From Roridomyces roridus (taxonomy: Eukaryota; Basidiomycota; Agaricomycetes; Agaricales; Mycenaceae), in contig JARKIF010000001.1 of assembly GCA_029378245.1 (NCBI GenBank), positions 4,154,001 to 4,218,000 on the forward strand: a DNA stretch of 64,000 nucleotides, given 5' to 3'. Positions 10,316 through 19,460 of the stretch are shown one piece after another. A model generated the notes under the pieces. That model made no database searches and was not told the DNA's origin. It saw only the letters and a list, made by a program, of their open reading frames with translations. Each line of letters opens with the position of its first letter. Position 1 is the first letter of the stretch. Both the position numbers and the translations under genes were made by a program.

Positions 10316-12548
10316 ATGGCCTTCGCTGTTATCACTGTCGACGGTGCGAAGACCCAAACCACCAGTGTTATCGCCAAGACCTTGGATCCGTACTGGAACG
10401 AGAGTTTCCATTTGTGCGTCCTTATCGTTTCTTCTTGCCCCCACGTTGAAGACAATCTTAGGACTGTTAACAAGTCGTCTGTGATTGCCATTCAGATATT
10501 CGACCAGCGAGATTTCAAGAAACAAGACCAAGGCTTTCTCGGTCTCGTCAAGTTCAGGGTTGGGGATTTTGTAGACCTCGAGCAGGATGGTGTTCATGGT
10601 GCGTCGCAAGCCCTCATTTTACCTGGATACATCTGACTATACTCAAGAAATGCTGACCCCGGATCTGAAACAAGGAATCCGAGGTAGTTTCACCGTTCAC
10701 GGGAGACTTTTTATAACTCTTTTGAATTCGGCCGGGCTCGACAACAAACTGGAGGATGAGGGGGACAGTCCGCTTCCCGATGACCGGGAGCATCCTTTTC
10801 ACTCCGGAGAATCCCATGACACGGTCCTCGTACCAGTTAGTAACGTTGACGATAATGCGGGTATGCTATCTACGTTGCCCAATCCTCTTCCCGTTCTTAA
10901 CGATCGTCGTAGCACGGATTGTTTCTCTTGAGTCAATCATGGACCGCGAAGGAATAGGCGAGGTGCCGTTCTCCTGCACGGATTCGGAGCTACACAGTGA
11001 GAAGACAGTCACTGTCGCCGGCACATTGGCTGAATGAATTAGGGACAACTGTCCACCAACTCGTTGGCCGGCTAATTCGGCTCTTTCGTGAAGACGAGAA
11101 GTGGCATACCGAACTCTCCGCGCGCCCCAACTCTGCTCAGTGGCTTTTGGATCTTTTACAAGACGTGAGTGTTACCTGGCCACTATTCTTGTGGTACTGA
11201 GGCCGGTTAAAAGTTGCTAGATGATGATGCAACTGCCACACCGGCGGATCGACATCCACTTTTCAAGGCCCTCATCCGGCTGTCGGACTACTCGAAGCTC
11301 TATCCCCGATGCTTCACCCTCGCTGATCTGGACCACGAACAGCTGATGGCTGGTGGATCCTTCAGCGATGTCTACACGGGCTACCTTCATGGACAGCGAG
11401 TCGCCGTGAAGATGATGAGAGTATTCGGCGAATCCGATATCGAAACCATACTCAAGGTATGAAGCTGCGTTTTTCCCCGCCACTTGCGATCTGACTCTTG
11501 CCAAAGGCCTTTGGACGAGAAGCGGTGATCTGGCGTCAGCTCTCGCATCCCAATCTCCTCCCCTTCTTTGGCCTTTACAGGTTTCGTCAGCGTCTCTGTT
11601 TGGTATCTCCGTGGATGGAAAATGGACACGTTCGGGGATTCTTGAAAGAACACTCGTACAATACCGGGTGTCTTCTATCTCTCGTGAGTCTCCCCTCTTC
11701 ATGAGCGGAGTCTACATCTATAAGTCTGAATGCATTCCTCAGGTCCTTGACGTAGCTCTTGGTCTCGAGCACCTCCACGCCCAGAGCATTGTGCACGGTG
11801 ACCTGAAAGGCGTATGTGGTTCTTCTGTCGTATGATTCCTGGCCATTGATTTGTTTAGGACAATATATTTATCACTTCCTCTCTACGGGCCTGTATTGCG
11901 GATTTCGGCCTCTCTTCCTTCACTGCCTCAGCGTCCTCGTTCCAATTTAACCACTCCTCAATGCCTTCGCGGGGTGGCACATCACGTTACCAGGCACCAG
12001 AAGTGCTTCGAGGTGGGCGGAATGGTCGGCGTACGGATGTTTACAGCTGGGCGTGTGTTGTGTACGAGGTCCGCTCCCTTCCTCACACTCGGTGAGGTGA
12101 TGGCTCATACCCTCCATCCAGCTGTTCGCGGGGACGCTGCCGTTCCCAGAGATGAGCTCCGACATTGCGGCTGTCATGGCTGTTCTTGCGGGTCAGCGTC
12201 CGAATCGCTTACCGGCATTGTCGGGATCTGATGCATTAGACGCCTTGTGGGCGCTACTCCAGGAGTGCTGGGACGCCACTCCTAAAAGCCGTCCGACCGC
12301 TGCGCAGATCGTCGAGCGCCTGCAGGGCGATGGGATTGGGGCCACGGAATCGACTCAGTCCGAAAACGACTGGGACCAAGCATCCACGTCCAAGTTTCGG
12401 CATAGACTTTTGGGCGATCAGCCTTTGCCCACAGTGGACGAATTGGAGAGGGTGCTTTTTGGCACAGGTCGGTGTGAGCGATTGGCACCGTGGAATCATC
12501 GGTTTACTCATCGTTTTGGTAGCATCCTTGCCCTTCGCGCAAGATTGA
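10316..12548 (+). CDS. C2 domain-TKL kinase fusion protein
   Basis: Eleven exons join with matching phases: 10316-10413, 10462-10598, 10648-10860, 10913-10996, 11043-11164, 11214-11456, 11507-11683, 11743-11811, 11859-12068, 12122-12467, 12523-12548 (about 574 residues). Residues 1-115 or so are the larger part of a Rsp5/NEDD4-type C2 domain ([41 protein letters not shown]), a Ca2+/phospholipid-binding module. A linker leads to the family N-terminus ending LLDLLQD and then a TKL kinase with [22 protein letters not shown] and DFGLS, apparently catalytically complete. The first C2 strand is missing: VIAANGL survives just upstream (10303) but out of frame, as if about 30 bases were lost, and ATG 10316 is the first in-frame start. 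Without the last splice the frame reads on into the poly-G at 12642. The left-edge gene is its paralogue. Confidence 0.75.
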
Positions 12549-12641
12549 CTGGGACATTGTGCCTTGTGCTTGTCGGAGGATGCATACCGTTTGATAAAAC
12601 GCGTTCTGCGCCCCTCTATCTTTGCTGCAGAACTCTGATCA

Positions 12642-12664
12642 GGGGGGGGGGGGGGGGGGGGGGG
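12642..12664 (+). repeat. Poly-G tract, 23 bases
   Basis: An uninterrupted run of 23 G lies just after the C2-kinase gene. If the last intron of that gene is retained, this tract would be translated as poly-glycine. Long G runs are unstable and prone to assembly error and G-quadruplex formation. Confidence 0.9.
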
Positions 12665-12879
12665 CAATAAACCGCCACCGGTGTCACTGGCAGTGCTGGC
12701 TGGCTTGATAAGAAGTGCTTCGCGCAAGGCGCTTGACATGTCGCGCTTGACGATCACGTAAAGTGGCGGCCGTGGCGGGCTGGGAGGGCAGTAGAATACT
12801 CAAGTTACAGGGGGCCGATTTATATTCGTAGACCGATATTGCACGACGTGCTGCGGTAGATTCGAAGTCTAACAGGCAG

Positions 12880-13376
12880 TAGTTACTCACCATATCCATT
12901 GACCCACGCTCTATTCTCCCACCTCACGCATCTCGAGATATATTCAATGTTCATATCCCGAACAATTTCACGAGCTCCCCGCCGGTTTGGCGTCCATCCC
13001 CAACCTGACCCCATCTGGCCCTCGGCAGTGGTGTCGATTCCCTACCGCACCTGGTGCCCAAAATTTTCCAGATGTGCGGCGATAGATTGCGCGTTCTCGT
13101 GTTTTCGACAGATGGGATTCCCTATCCTCATAATCCCGAGCTGGCGGAGGAAGTGCGTTTTGTTCAAGTTGATCTTGTGTATACACCGGAGGATTGGCTT
13201 GCGGGGGCTCTGACGGGTGTTGATTTCTGGTCCAGAGCCGAGGAATTTGTTGCCTTGCGCGTAGCGGGGCAGGTTGAACGTATGTTTGATTTTTTGCTGA
13301 ACTGTTTTCGTTGGACGCTCACACCCTCCCAGGAAACAAGTATATTATGGAAGTGGTCGAGCCGAGTTGGACCTAA
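12880..13376 (+). pseudogene. C-terminal remnant of an F-box/LRR protein
   Basis: LFSHLTHLEI near 12900, then LASIPNLT, LPHLVPKIFQMCGDRLRVLVF, ELAEEVRFVQVDLVYTPEDW and GVDFWSRAEEFVALR follow in order, then an intron (donor GTATGT at about 13279, acceptor CCCAG at about 13332) and a final NKYIMEVVEPSWT before TAA at 13374-13376. This is the usual tail of Agaricomycete F-box/LRR proteins (an aromatic DFWxRAE near the end). The frame shifts at least twice between 12950 and 13030, and no F-box part precedes it. It is unrelated in sequence to the F-box cluster that follows. Confidence 0.6.
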
Positions 13377-13498
13377 TAAGTAGGGTTTTGCGCCATGTAT
13401 TGCCCACACTTGTTCGGGTTTGCGAATTTTATTACAAGATTGTCTGGTTCTGGGATATGCTCTGCAGGTAAACCACGAGGCGTCGAAAGGTTCTGCAA

Positions 13499-15037
13499 CT
13501 ACAAACTATTTCGAACATTCATCCCGATCCGCTCCTTCCTCTCAATCTCAAAAACAACATCCTCGGCACTGTTCATCTGAAGACACACCGCAGCGATCCC
13601 CTCCTTCAACTTGCAAGCTTGACCTAACCACATGCCCTCGATGGCGTCCTTATCGAACGATACCCGTCGCAAGCTGGGGAAACGAGCTAACCACGGCGTG
13701 AGCGCACGAACGGTGGCCACGGTGTACATGTTTTCCTTGGGCTCGGTGGTGAAAAGCATGAGGTGCTCAACGCCGTGAAGCTGCATCTCGGGCTGCGGCT
13801 CCTCGCTGGTCCCTGTTTGCCACGGAAGATTCGTAGCGGTCAGGTCGAAGGTGAAGGACATGGCATGAACGCGCGATCCCGTAAGCTGAGCGATGGCGGT
13901 GAGTGCCGTGGAATAGGCGGCGTAGTCAAAGACCGGTGGCACAGTGGAGAGCATGGACAACCAAGTCGGAAGTGAGGGGAAGGAAAGGTATACCCGCTCG
14001 ACGCGCGGAGTGAGTGGTAGGAGATGGGGGATGTAAGAGGCGGGTGCACCGAGATGCACTATCTTGCTGGAGATTTGAGAAGGCAAGGTTGATTTCAGCG
14101 AGGAAGGCCGAATGGAATTCGGTGCGCAGGCGAGGGTGAGCAAATTCTCGTGGCGGGCTACAAAAGCCACGAGGTCGGCAAATGCGACATTGCTCCCCGA
14201 CTCCACTGTTATGTTCGTGGACCTGAGGTCGAGGGAGGCGAGGAACGACGAGTGAACCACATCGGGGACGCCGCGCAGAGGCTTGATGAAGAAATGGTTC
14301 CAGACGGTGTCTCTGCAAGTGACCACCGTGTACTTGCTCGATAGGCTCCGGACGCGGACTCCACCACGCAAGCGGAGGTACTCGGGGGAAATATCTTCGG
14401 ATATTCGGTCCTCCGTCGACTGCTGCCCGAAAACGTTGCGTAAAACCCATGCCAGGAAGATGCAAGAGTTGACGAATACGACGAAGAGATAGATTGGAAG
14501 CATCACTCCTGTGTCGGGTCGGGGAGAATACAATTCTGGCGGGGGTGGTCCTCCGCCGGGGTGAGACACGCGAGTCTCATCATCCCAGACAACCAACAGC
14601 GTATCCGTGGCGGTTTGCGGGAGGTGGGTGAAGAGAGATTGAGGGCGTGAGTCAAGGCCACTCCATTTTCCCCGTTCCAATCTGTCGTAGATGAAAATGT
14701 CTGGAATCGGCGCAACTGCGCCCAGGATCAGAGTCAGTCGCTGAAACTCCGTTGCGGGCATGTTCTCTGAGTTCTCGAAACACTCGAGCCGTTGTATTGG
14801 GCATATGTGGGCCACGAAAACAATGAGATGGAGTGAGTCTGATAGCGCGAGTTTCACGGTGCCGGATGGGACGTCGGACTGTGAGATGCCCAACCAGGAA
14901 AGCAAGCGGGTGGATGCGACACGTCGGAAGCTGGAGGATATGTGCATAGTCTTGTATAGGTCGTCTCTGTCCATGAAGGAGCAGATGTGATCTAGGAATT
15001 TGTCTGGCAAGTCTTCCATCGGGCTTGAGGGAATCAT
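13499..15037 (-). CDS. F-box protein A (membrane-segment type)
   Basis: Single-exon gene of 512 residues from ATG 15037 (MIPSSPMEDL; the second Met aligns with the start of other members). Residues about 8-50 form an F-box (LPDKFLDHICSFM...SSSFRRVASTRLLSWLGIS), which would bind Skp1 in an SCF ubiquitin ligase. A conserved HLIVFVAHICPIQRLECF block follows. Residues about 205-230 (LPIYLFVVFVNSCIFLAWVL) are hydrophobic enough to span a membrane. The C-terminal half has leucine-rich spacing and a conserved WLARFPSLRRVSFDKD block, likely the substrate-binding part. It is very close to locus J, including the upstream leader, so the two are recent duplicates. Substrate unknown. Confidence 0.75.
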   Translation of the reverse strand: MIPSSPMEDLPDKFLDHICSFMDRDDLYKTMHISSSFRRVASTRLLSWLGISQSDVPSGTVKLALSDSLHLIVFVAHICPIQRLECFENSENMPATEFQRLTLILGAVAPIPDIFIYDRLERGKWSGLDSRPQSLFTHLPQTATDTLLVVWDDETRVSHPGGGPPPPELYSPRPDTGVMLPIYLFVVFVNSCIFLAWVLRNVFGQQSTEDRISEDISPEYLRLRGGVRVRSLSSKYTVVTCRDTVWNHFFIKPLRGVPDVVHSSFLASLDLRSTNITVESGSNVAFADLVAFVARHENLLTLACAPNSIRPSSLKSTLPSQISSKIVHLGAPASYIPHLLPLTPRVERVYLSFPSLPTWLSMLSTVPPVFDYAAYSTALTAIAQLTGSRVHAMSFTFDLTATNLPWQTGTSEEPQPEMQLHGVEHLMLFTTEPKENMYTVATVRALTPWLARFPSLRRVSFDKDAIEGMWLGQACKLKEGIAAVCLQMNSAEDVVFEIERKERIGMNVRNSL

Positions 15038-15448
15038 CAGTCAATGCAACAATTATATTGGGGCAAGACGCACACGAGACCCAACAAAGTTTGTGGCGTG
15101 TCGGAGAGAAACAGAATCCAGCAGAGGATGCAAGCCCAGACAGGAGTATCCAGAGATGATGAGGGTAGGAGGAAAGCAGGTTTGATGCCAAACACGGTCA
15201 CGTTCTCAATCGTTTAAATTCTCGATCAAATTGTTCTAACCGGGAACAAAAGGGACTACGAGATGGAGCTGTCCTGTATGTACAGTGTGCGGACTACAAG
15301 ATATTTACACCGGATTCCTGAGGGGCAGAATCGAGAACTCCGTATTCGAAAGACTGGAGCGACAAGAAACTCTCAAGAAAAAACAACTACGCATCTGGAA
15401 CTGGAAACTCGTTTCATTCCTCCGCGCGAAACGACATTCGCACATCCT

Positions 15449-17002
15449 TCATTTGACCCATGGCCACGGCATGCTTTCATCATACGGAAGGGAGAAACGC
15501 ACATCTGAAGGATTCAAGTTCGCGCACAACGCGCTGACCGACTCGGCGTATTCCCTACGCTCATCGAACGGCATGGCCTTGAACACGTCCACGGCAAAGA
15601 GGAGGTGGCGCAGGCTCGGGAACCGGCTTAACCACGCAGCGAGCGCTTCCTTGGAGGGTTTGGTGCGACTGAGGTGCCCGATGAGGCCGCGGTTTTGTAT
15701 GAATAGACAGGTGACGCGGTGCAGGCGTATCTCGGGGGCATCGGAGTCGAGCACGTCGACCTGCCAGGGGAGGTTCTGGCATACCAAGTCGAGATTGAAG
15801 GACAGAGTGAGTGGTTTCGAGCCGGGATGCTGAATGATGGCGTCGAGAGCCATCCGGTAGGAAGAATAATCGAATTTGGGGAATAAGATGAAGATTCGCT
15901 GCACGTTCGGAGTGACAGCAAGGAGATGAGGCAGATAAGTGGGGGCTGCACATATATTGGTTATGTTGGTCGCGCTAGGCAACACTGGGATGGACCAGCA
16001 CGGCGAGAGCGAGTAGGGCTCGCAGGTCAAATGGGTAACCACCGGGTGTCGGTGTAGAATGGCGAAGAGGTCGGCAAACGTGATAATACACCCTGGCTCG
16101 GTTCTGAGATGCTTGAGAGACAGTCCCCAGTCGAGCTTTGCCACAAGGGCCGAGTGAATCGAGCAGGTGTCCCTGTCCTGAACCCGCAAATCCCCCATTG
16201 TGAGGATGTGGTCCATAGTGCGTCTGAACGTCACCAGCGTATGGTTTTCCGTTAACATCTGGATCCGTATCGTGTCCCAGGAGGGGAGGGCACCCAAGTC
16301 TTCTGTAAGACGTGCCTCGACAGACCACTCAAGCCCGGTCAAAAGCTGGTACACCCATGTAAACATGAGACCAAGGCTGTAGTTGACGAGCAGGATCATG
16401 AGGTTGGCGATGACACGCTCCCAGTCGAACGGCCTCCAGGTTAACCATCTGTGCCTGAGGTAGCGCGTGGGTTCCCGTGATACAGGGGGGAAAGTCGACG
16501 GAGCAGAGGCGAACATTGAGCGATCCATGGGAACAATGAGGTGCTGCGTGGCAGTTTGCGGAAGCCTTGCCAGAAGACGCACGACCGCCGAGTGTCGCAT
16601 TTTCGGTCTCTGCACGAGATCGTCACCGCCCAAACAGTCGTATATGATAACGTCCGGGATGGGAGCCGTCACGGCGAGGATCGACGCCAATCGTCCAAAT
16701 CGAGCGAGGGACCCCGGATGCACCTGCTCCTCCTTTTCAATCCCTCGAAGCCAGAGGCCCCTGAAGCACGCGAGTCGCTGGATCGGGCAGATGTGTGCCA
16801 CAAAAAGAATGAGGTGGAGTGAGTCCGAGAGTGCGAGCTTGACGGTGCCGGCTTGCACGTCGGACTGCGAGATGCCCAACCAAAAAAGCAAGTGGGGCGA
16901 TGCAATACGGCGAAAACGAGATGATACGTGCAGGACTGCTGGTAAGTCTACACTCAGGAATGAGCAGATACGATCCACGAGTTCGTTTGGGAGAGCGTCC
17001 AT
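15449..17002 (-). CDS. F-box protein B
   Basis: Single exon of 517 residues from ATG 17002 (MDALPNELVDRICSFL). F-box at residues about 3-45, then the cluster-specific HLILFVAHICPIQRL block, a hydrophobic segment near residue 225 (LMILLVNYSLGLMFTWVY), and LRR-like C-terminal repeats with AWLSRFPSLRHLLF. It belongs with D, E and I (DALPDELVDRICSF start). It is transcribed away from locus C; their shared spacer holds the 17144-17486 TIR element. Expected role: Skp1-binding adaptor of an SCF ligase; target unknown. Confidence 0.75.
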   Translation of the reverse strand: MDALPNELVDRICSFLSVDLPAVLHVSSRFRRIASPHLLFWLGISQSDVQAGTVKLALSDSLHLILFVAHICPIQRLACFRGLWLRGIEKEEQVHPGSLARFGRLASILAVTAPIPDVIIYDCLGGDDLVQRPKMRHSAVVRLLARLPQTATQHLIVPMDRSMFASAPSTFPPVSREPTRYLRHRWLTWRPFDWERVIANLMILLVNYSLGLMFTWVYQLLTGLEWSVEARLTEDLGALPSWDTIRIQMLTENHTLVTFRRTMDHILTMGDLRVQDRDTCSIHSALVAKLDWGLSLKHLRTEPGCIITFADLFAILHRHPVVTHLTCEPYSLSPCWSIPVLPSATNITNICAAPTYLPHLLAVTPNVQRIFILFPKFDYSSYRMALDAIIQHPGSKPLTLSFNLDLVCQNLPWQVDVLDSDAPEIRLHRVTCLFIQNRGLIGHLSRTKPSKEALAAWLSRFPSLRHLLFAVDVFKAMPFDERREYAESVSALCANLNPSDVRFSLPYDESMPWPWVK

Positions 17003-17143
17003 GGCGGTTAGAATCAAGAGACCAAATCGGACTTGGCATCAAAATCGCTTTCTTCCCACCTCCATCATCTCTGCCCACAAACGGCGTTGGCACCGTGTTT
17101 TTGAGTCTAGAACTTGTGTTAGGAGTGTACGGGACCCTTCCGT

Positions 17144-17486
17144 CATCAGACTTTTGACATGAAACTTGTGAGCTTGTACAAGCTCATTCAAGCTCGCAAG
17201 CTTCTGCCAAATCGCCGCAAGCTCACAAGCTCACAAGCCAGGTTCCGAAATCCACAAGGTCTGCCGTTCGACTCCTGGGAAGTGCAAATCTTTATTTATT
17301 CTTGGCCGCTCCTGCATTTACCTTTGTGCTCAGTGGATTCAAGGGCTGTCCTGCTGTTTATAGAATTATTTCTGAGCTGAAATTTGGTTGTCTCAGATAC
17401 ATTGTTCATTGGAATCGAGCTTGCGAGCTTGTGCGGCAAGCTGCCAAGCCCCACAAGTCCACAAGATGATTGTCAAAACACTGATG
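17144..17486. mobile_element. 343-bp TIR element (MITE) in the B-C spacer
   Basis: The ends are inverted repeats: CATCAGACTTTTGACA at the left, and the complement of the right end reads CATCAGTGTTTTGACA. The interior is packed with AAGCTTG/CAAGCTC/ACAAGCTC motifs in both orientations, as in subterminal repeats of hAT-like MITEs. GT flanks both sides. The paralogous H-I spacer (about 33450-33485) lacks the element and reads straight across CCGTGCGTG, which supports insertion here. No coding capacity. The superfamily is not certain because only a 2-base flanking duplication is seen. Confidence 0.65.
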
Positions 17487-17542
17487 GTGCGTGCCAAACC
17501 CACTACGATCCGCTACATTGACTGACGATTCCCTCCAGGACA

Positions 17543-18616
17543 ATGGAAGGCCTCCCAGACAAACTGCTTGATCGAATATGCTCCTTCATGGGCAGAGAGG
17601 AGCTCTGCACAACGACGCATGTATCCTCCAGTCTTCGCCGCATTGCATCGCCGTACCTGCTTTCTCGGTTGGGCATCTCGCATGACGAACTCCGAGCTGG
17701 CACTGTGAAACTCGCGCTCTCCGAATCCCTCCACCTCATCGTTTTCGTGGCCCACATCTGTCCAATCCAGCGGTTGGAGTGTTTCAAGAACTGCAAGGAC
17801 ATGGACGCATCCGAATTTCAGCGACTAGCTCCCATCCTTGGCGCGACGGCGCCCATTCCAGACATCTTGATATACGACAGACTGGAGCCGGGACAAAGGG
17901 GGGACCAGAAGGATGCCCTACGTCTCCATCTTCTCATCCACCTTCCGCAGACCACCACGGACACCCTGTTGGTTGTTTGGCGGAAATCCACTGCTGTGTC
18001 TCACCCCTGCGGACCAGCCTCACCAGAATGGGAATCGTTTCCTTTCGACCTCCCACCAGGTCCATTCCTCGTAAAGGCTTTTGCAGTGATCGTGCAGGCT
18101 GCAGTATATCTTCTGATCGTACTGGTTTACTGTTGTGTATTCCTGGGATGGGGATTTTGTCGAGTTTTCGGGCCAGGATGGTTGACGGAAAAACGGATAA
18201 TCGACGATATTTTGCCCGACCTCCGCACGCCGATCCGCCGAAACCGGTTTAGAGGAGAACTGCACATCCAGCGTCTGTCCACAAAGTACACGCTGGTTAC
18301 TTGCAAAGATTCTGGACCCTGGCATCAGTTCGAGATACACCCTCTGCGCGGTGTCCCCGATTCGGTTTACTCGGCTTTCTTGGCATCCATCGACATACAG
18401 TTCATGGATGTAACGGTGAAGCCAAAGAGTAATGTGACGCTCGCCCAGTTGGTCACCTTTGTAGCCCGCCAGGAGAATCTGCGCACCCTCGCTTGCGCAC
18501 CTCCACTGCTGCTGGCGAGCATTCGCAATGGGCGACGCTGTCCGTTAGGCTACGCATGCGGGCCCGTCGCTGTACAACACTTGCGAGAACGACGGGCGAG
18601 GCGGGGCGGAGCGTAG
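17543..18616 (+). pseudogene. F-box locus C, C-terminally truncated
   Basis: ATG 17543 opens MEGLPDKLLDRICSFM, with the full F-box, the HLIVFVAHICPIQRLECF block and the hydrophobic segment (VYLLIVLVYCCVFLGWGF). Similarity to its siblings continues to about residue 320 (RQENLRTLACAP, near 18505). After that the frame runs 36 unrelated codons to a stop at 18616. The LRR-like C-terminal third, about 190 residues in siblings, is missing. It could still yield a truncated adaptor, but loss of the target-binding region suggests a pseudogene. The break point adjoins unrecognised DNA (18505-19035). Confidence 0.65.
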
Positions 18617-19035
18617 GGAATGGCTGCTTTCGAGCGGGCGATATCATGGCTAATGGATTGGGCTATCGAGTCCGAGTCCTGGCTCAGCGTATCCTGGGAT
18701 CGTGCCAAACCCGTCCAAGCCGCGGGAGGATTCTTGGCTCCGTACTGACTTGCCTTAGATTCCTTCGATATCCTCCATCGGAATGGGGGCCGGGAAGAAG
18801 CTCTGAGACGCGCTTCGCGGAGTACGCGGAGGTCTGTCTGCCTTTGGAAGCGGAAGCAAAGGTCGTACATATACATTTGTTTTGGGGTACGAACTACAAG
18901 ATATTCTCATGTACCTACTCGAGTATGTAGCAGAATCGAAACTCGACAGAGAAGCAAGTTTTCTCAAGAAAAGAGGATCATAAGCCAATTGCTTCCTTCA
19001 TCCCTCGACCGTCACGTCCCGAGTGCAAGACCCCT
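18505..19035. other. Unassigned stretch between loci C and D
   Basis: The F-box similarity of C stops at about 18505, and the tail of D ends at 19039. A short frame starting MAAFERAISWLMDW at about 18620 looks protein-like for 43 codons, but I cannot name it. No repeat ends were found. Confidence 0.3.
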
Positions 19036-19460
19036 CGTTCAACGGAATTCCCACCCCATGCGTTCAGCAAAGGGAATCGAGAATTTCACAGACTCCGGAT
19101 CCAAGTTCGCAGACATCCCGCTGATGGACTCTGCAAACGCCCTCGACTCGTCAGACGACATGCGCTTGGGCCAGAACACGTTCTGCGCAAAGGACAAAGT
19201 GCGCAAGCTGGGGAAGCGATTTACCCACGCAGCGAGTGCTCGCGTGGAGGTTTCGGTGCGGATAAAGTGCCCGATCAAGTTGCGGTTCTGCACGAGTATG
19301 TGGGTGACGCGGTGTAAGCGCGTCTCGGGGGTTTCGTCGGTCTGAATGCAGCAAGGGAGGTCCGGGACGGTAAAGTCGAAACCGAAGGAGAGGAGGAGAG
19401 GGGTGGTGCCGGGATGCTCGGCAATCGCGTCGAGGACTGAGCGGTAGGAAGTATAATCAA

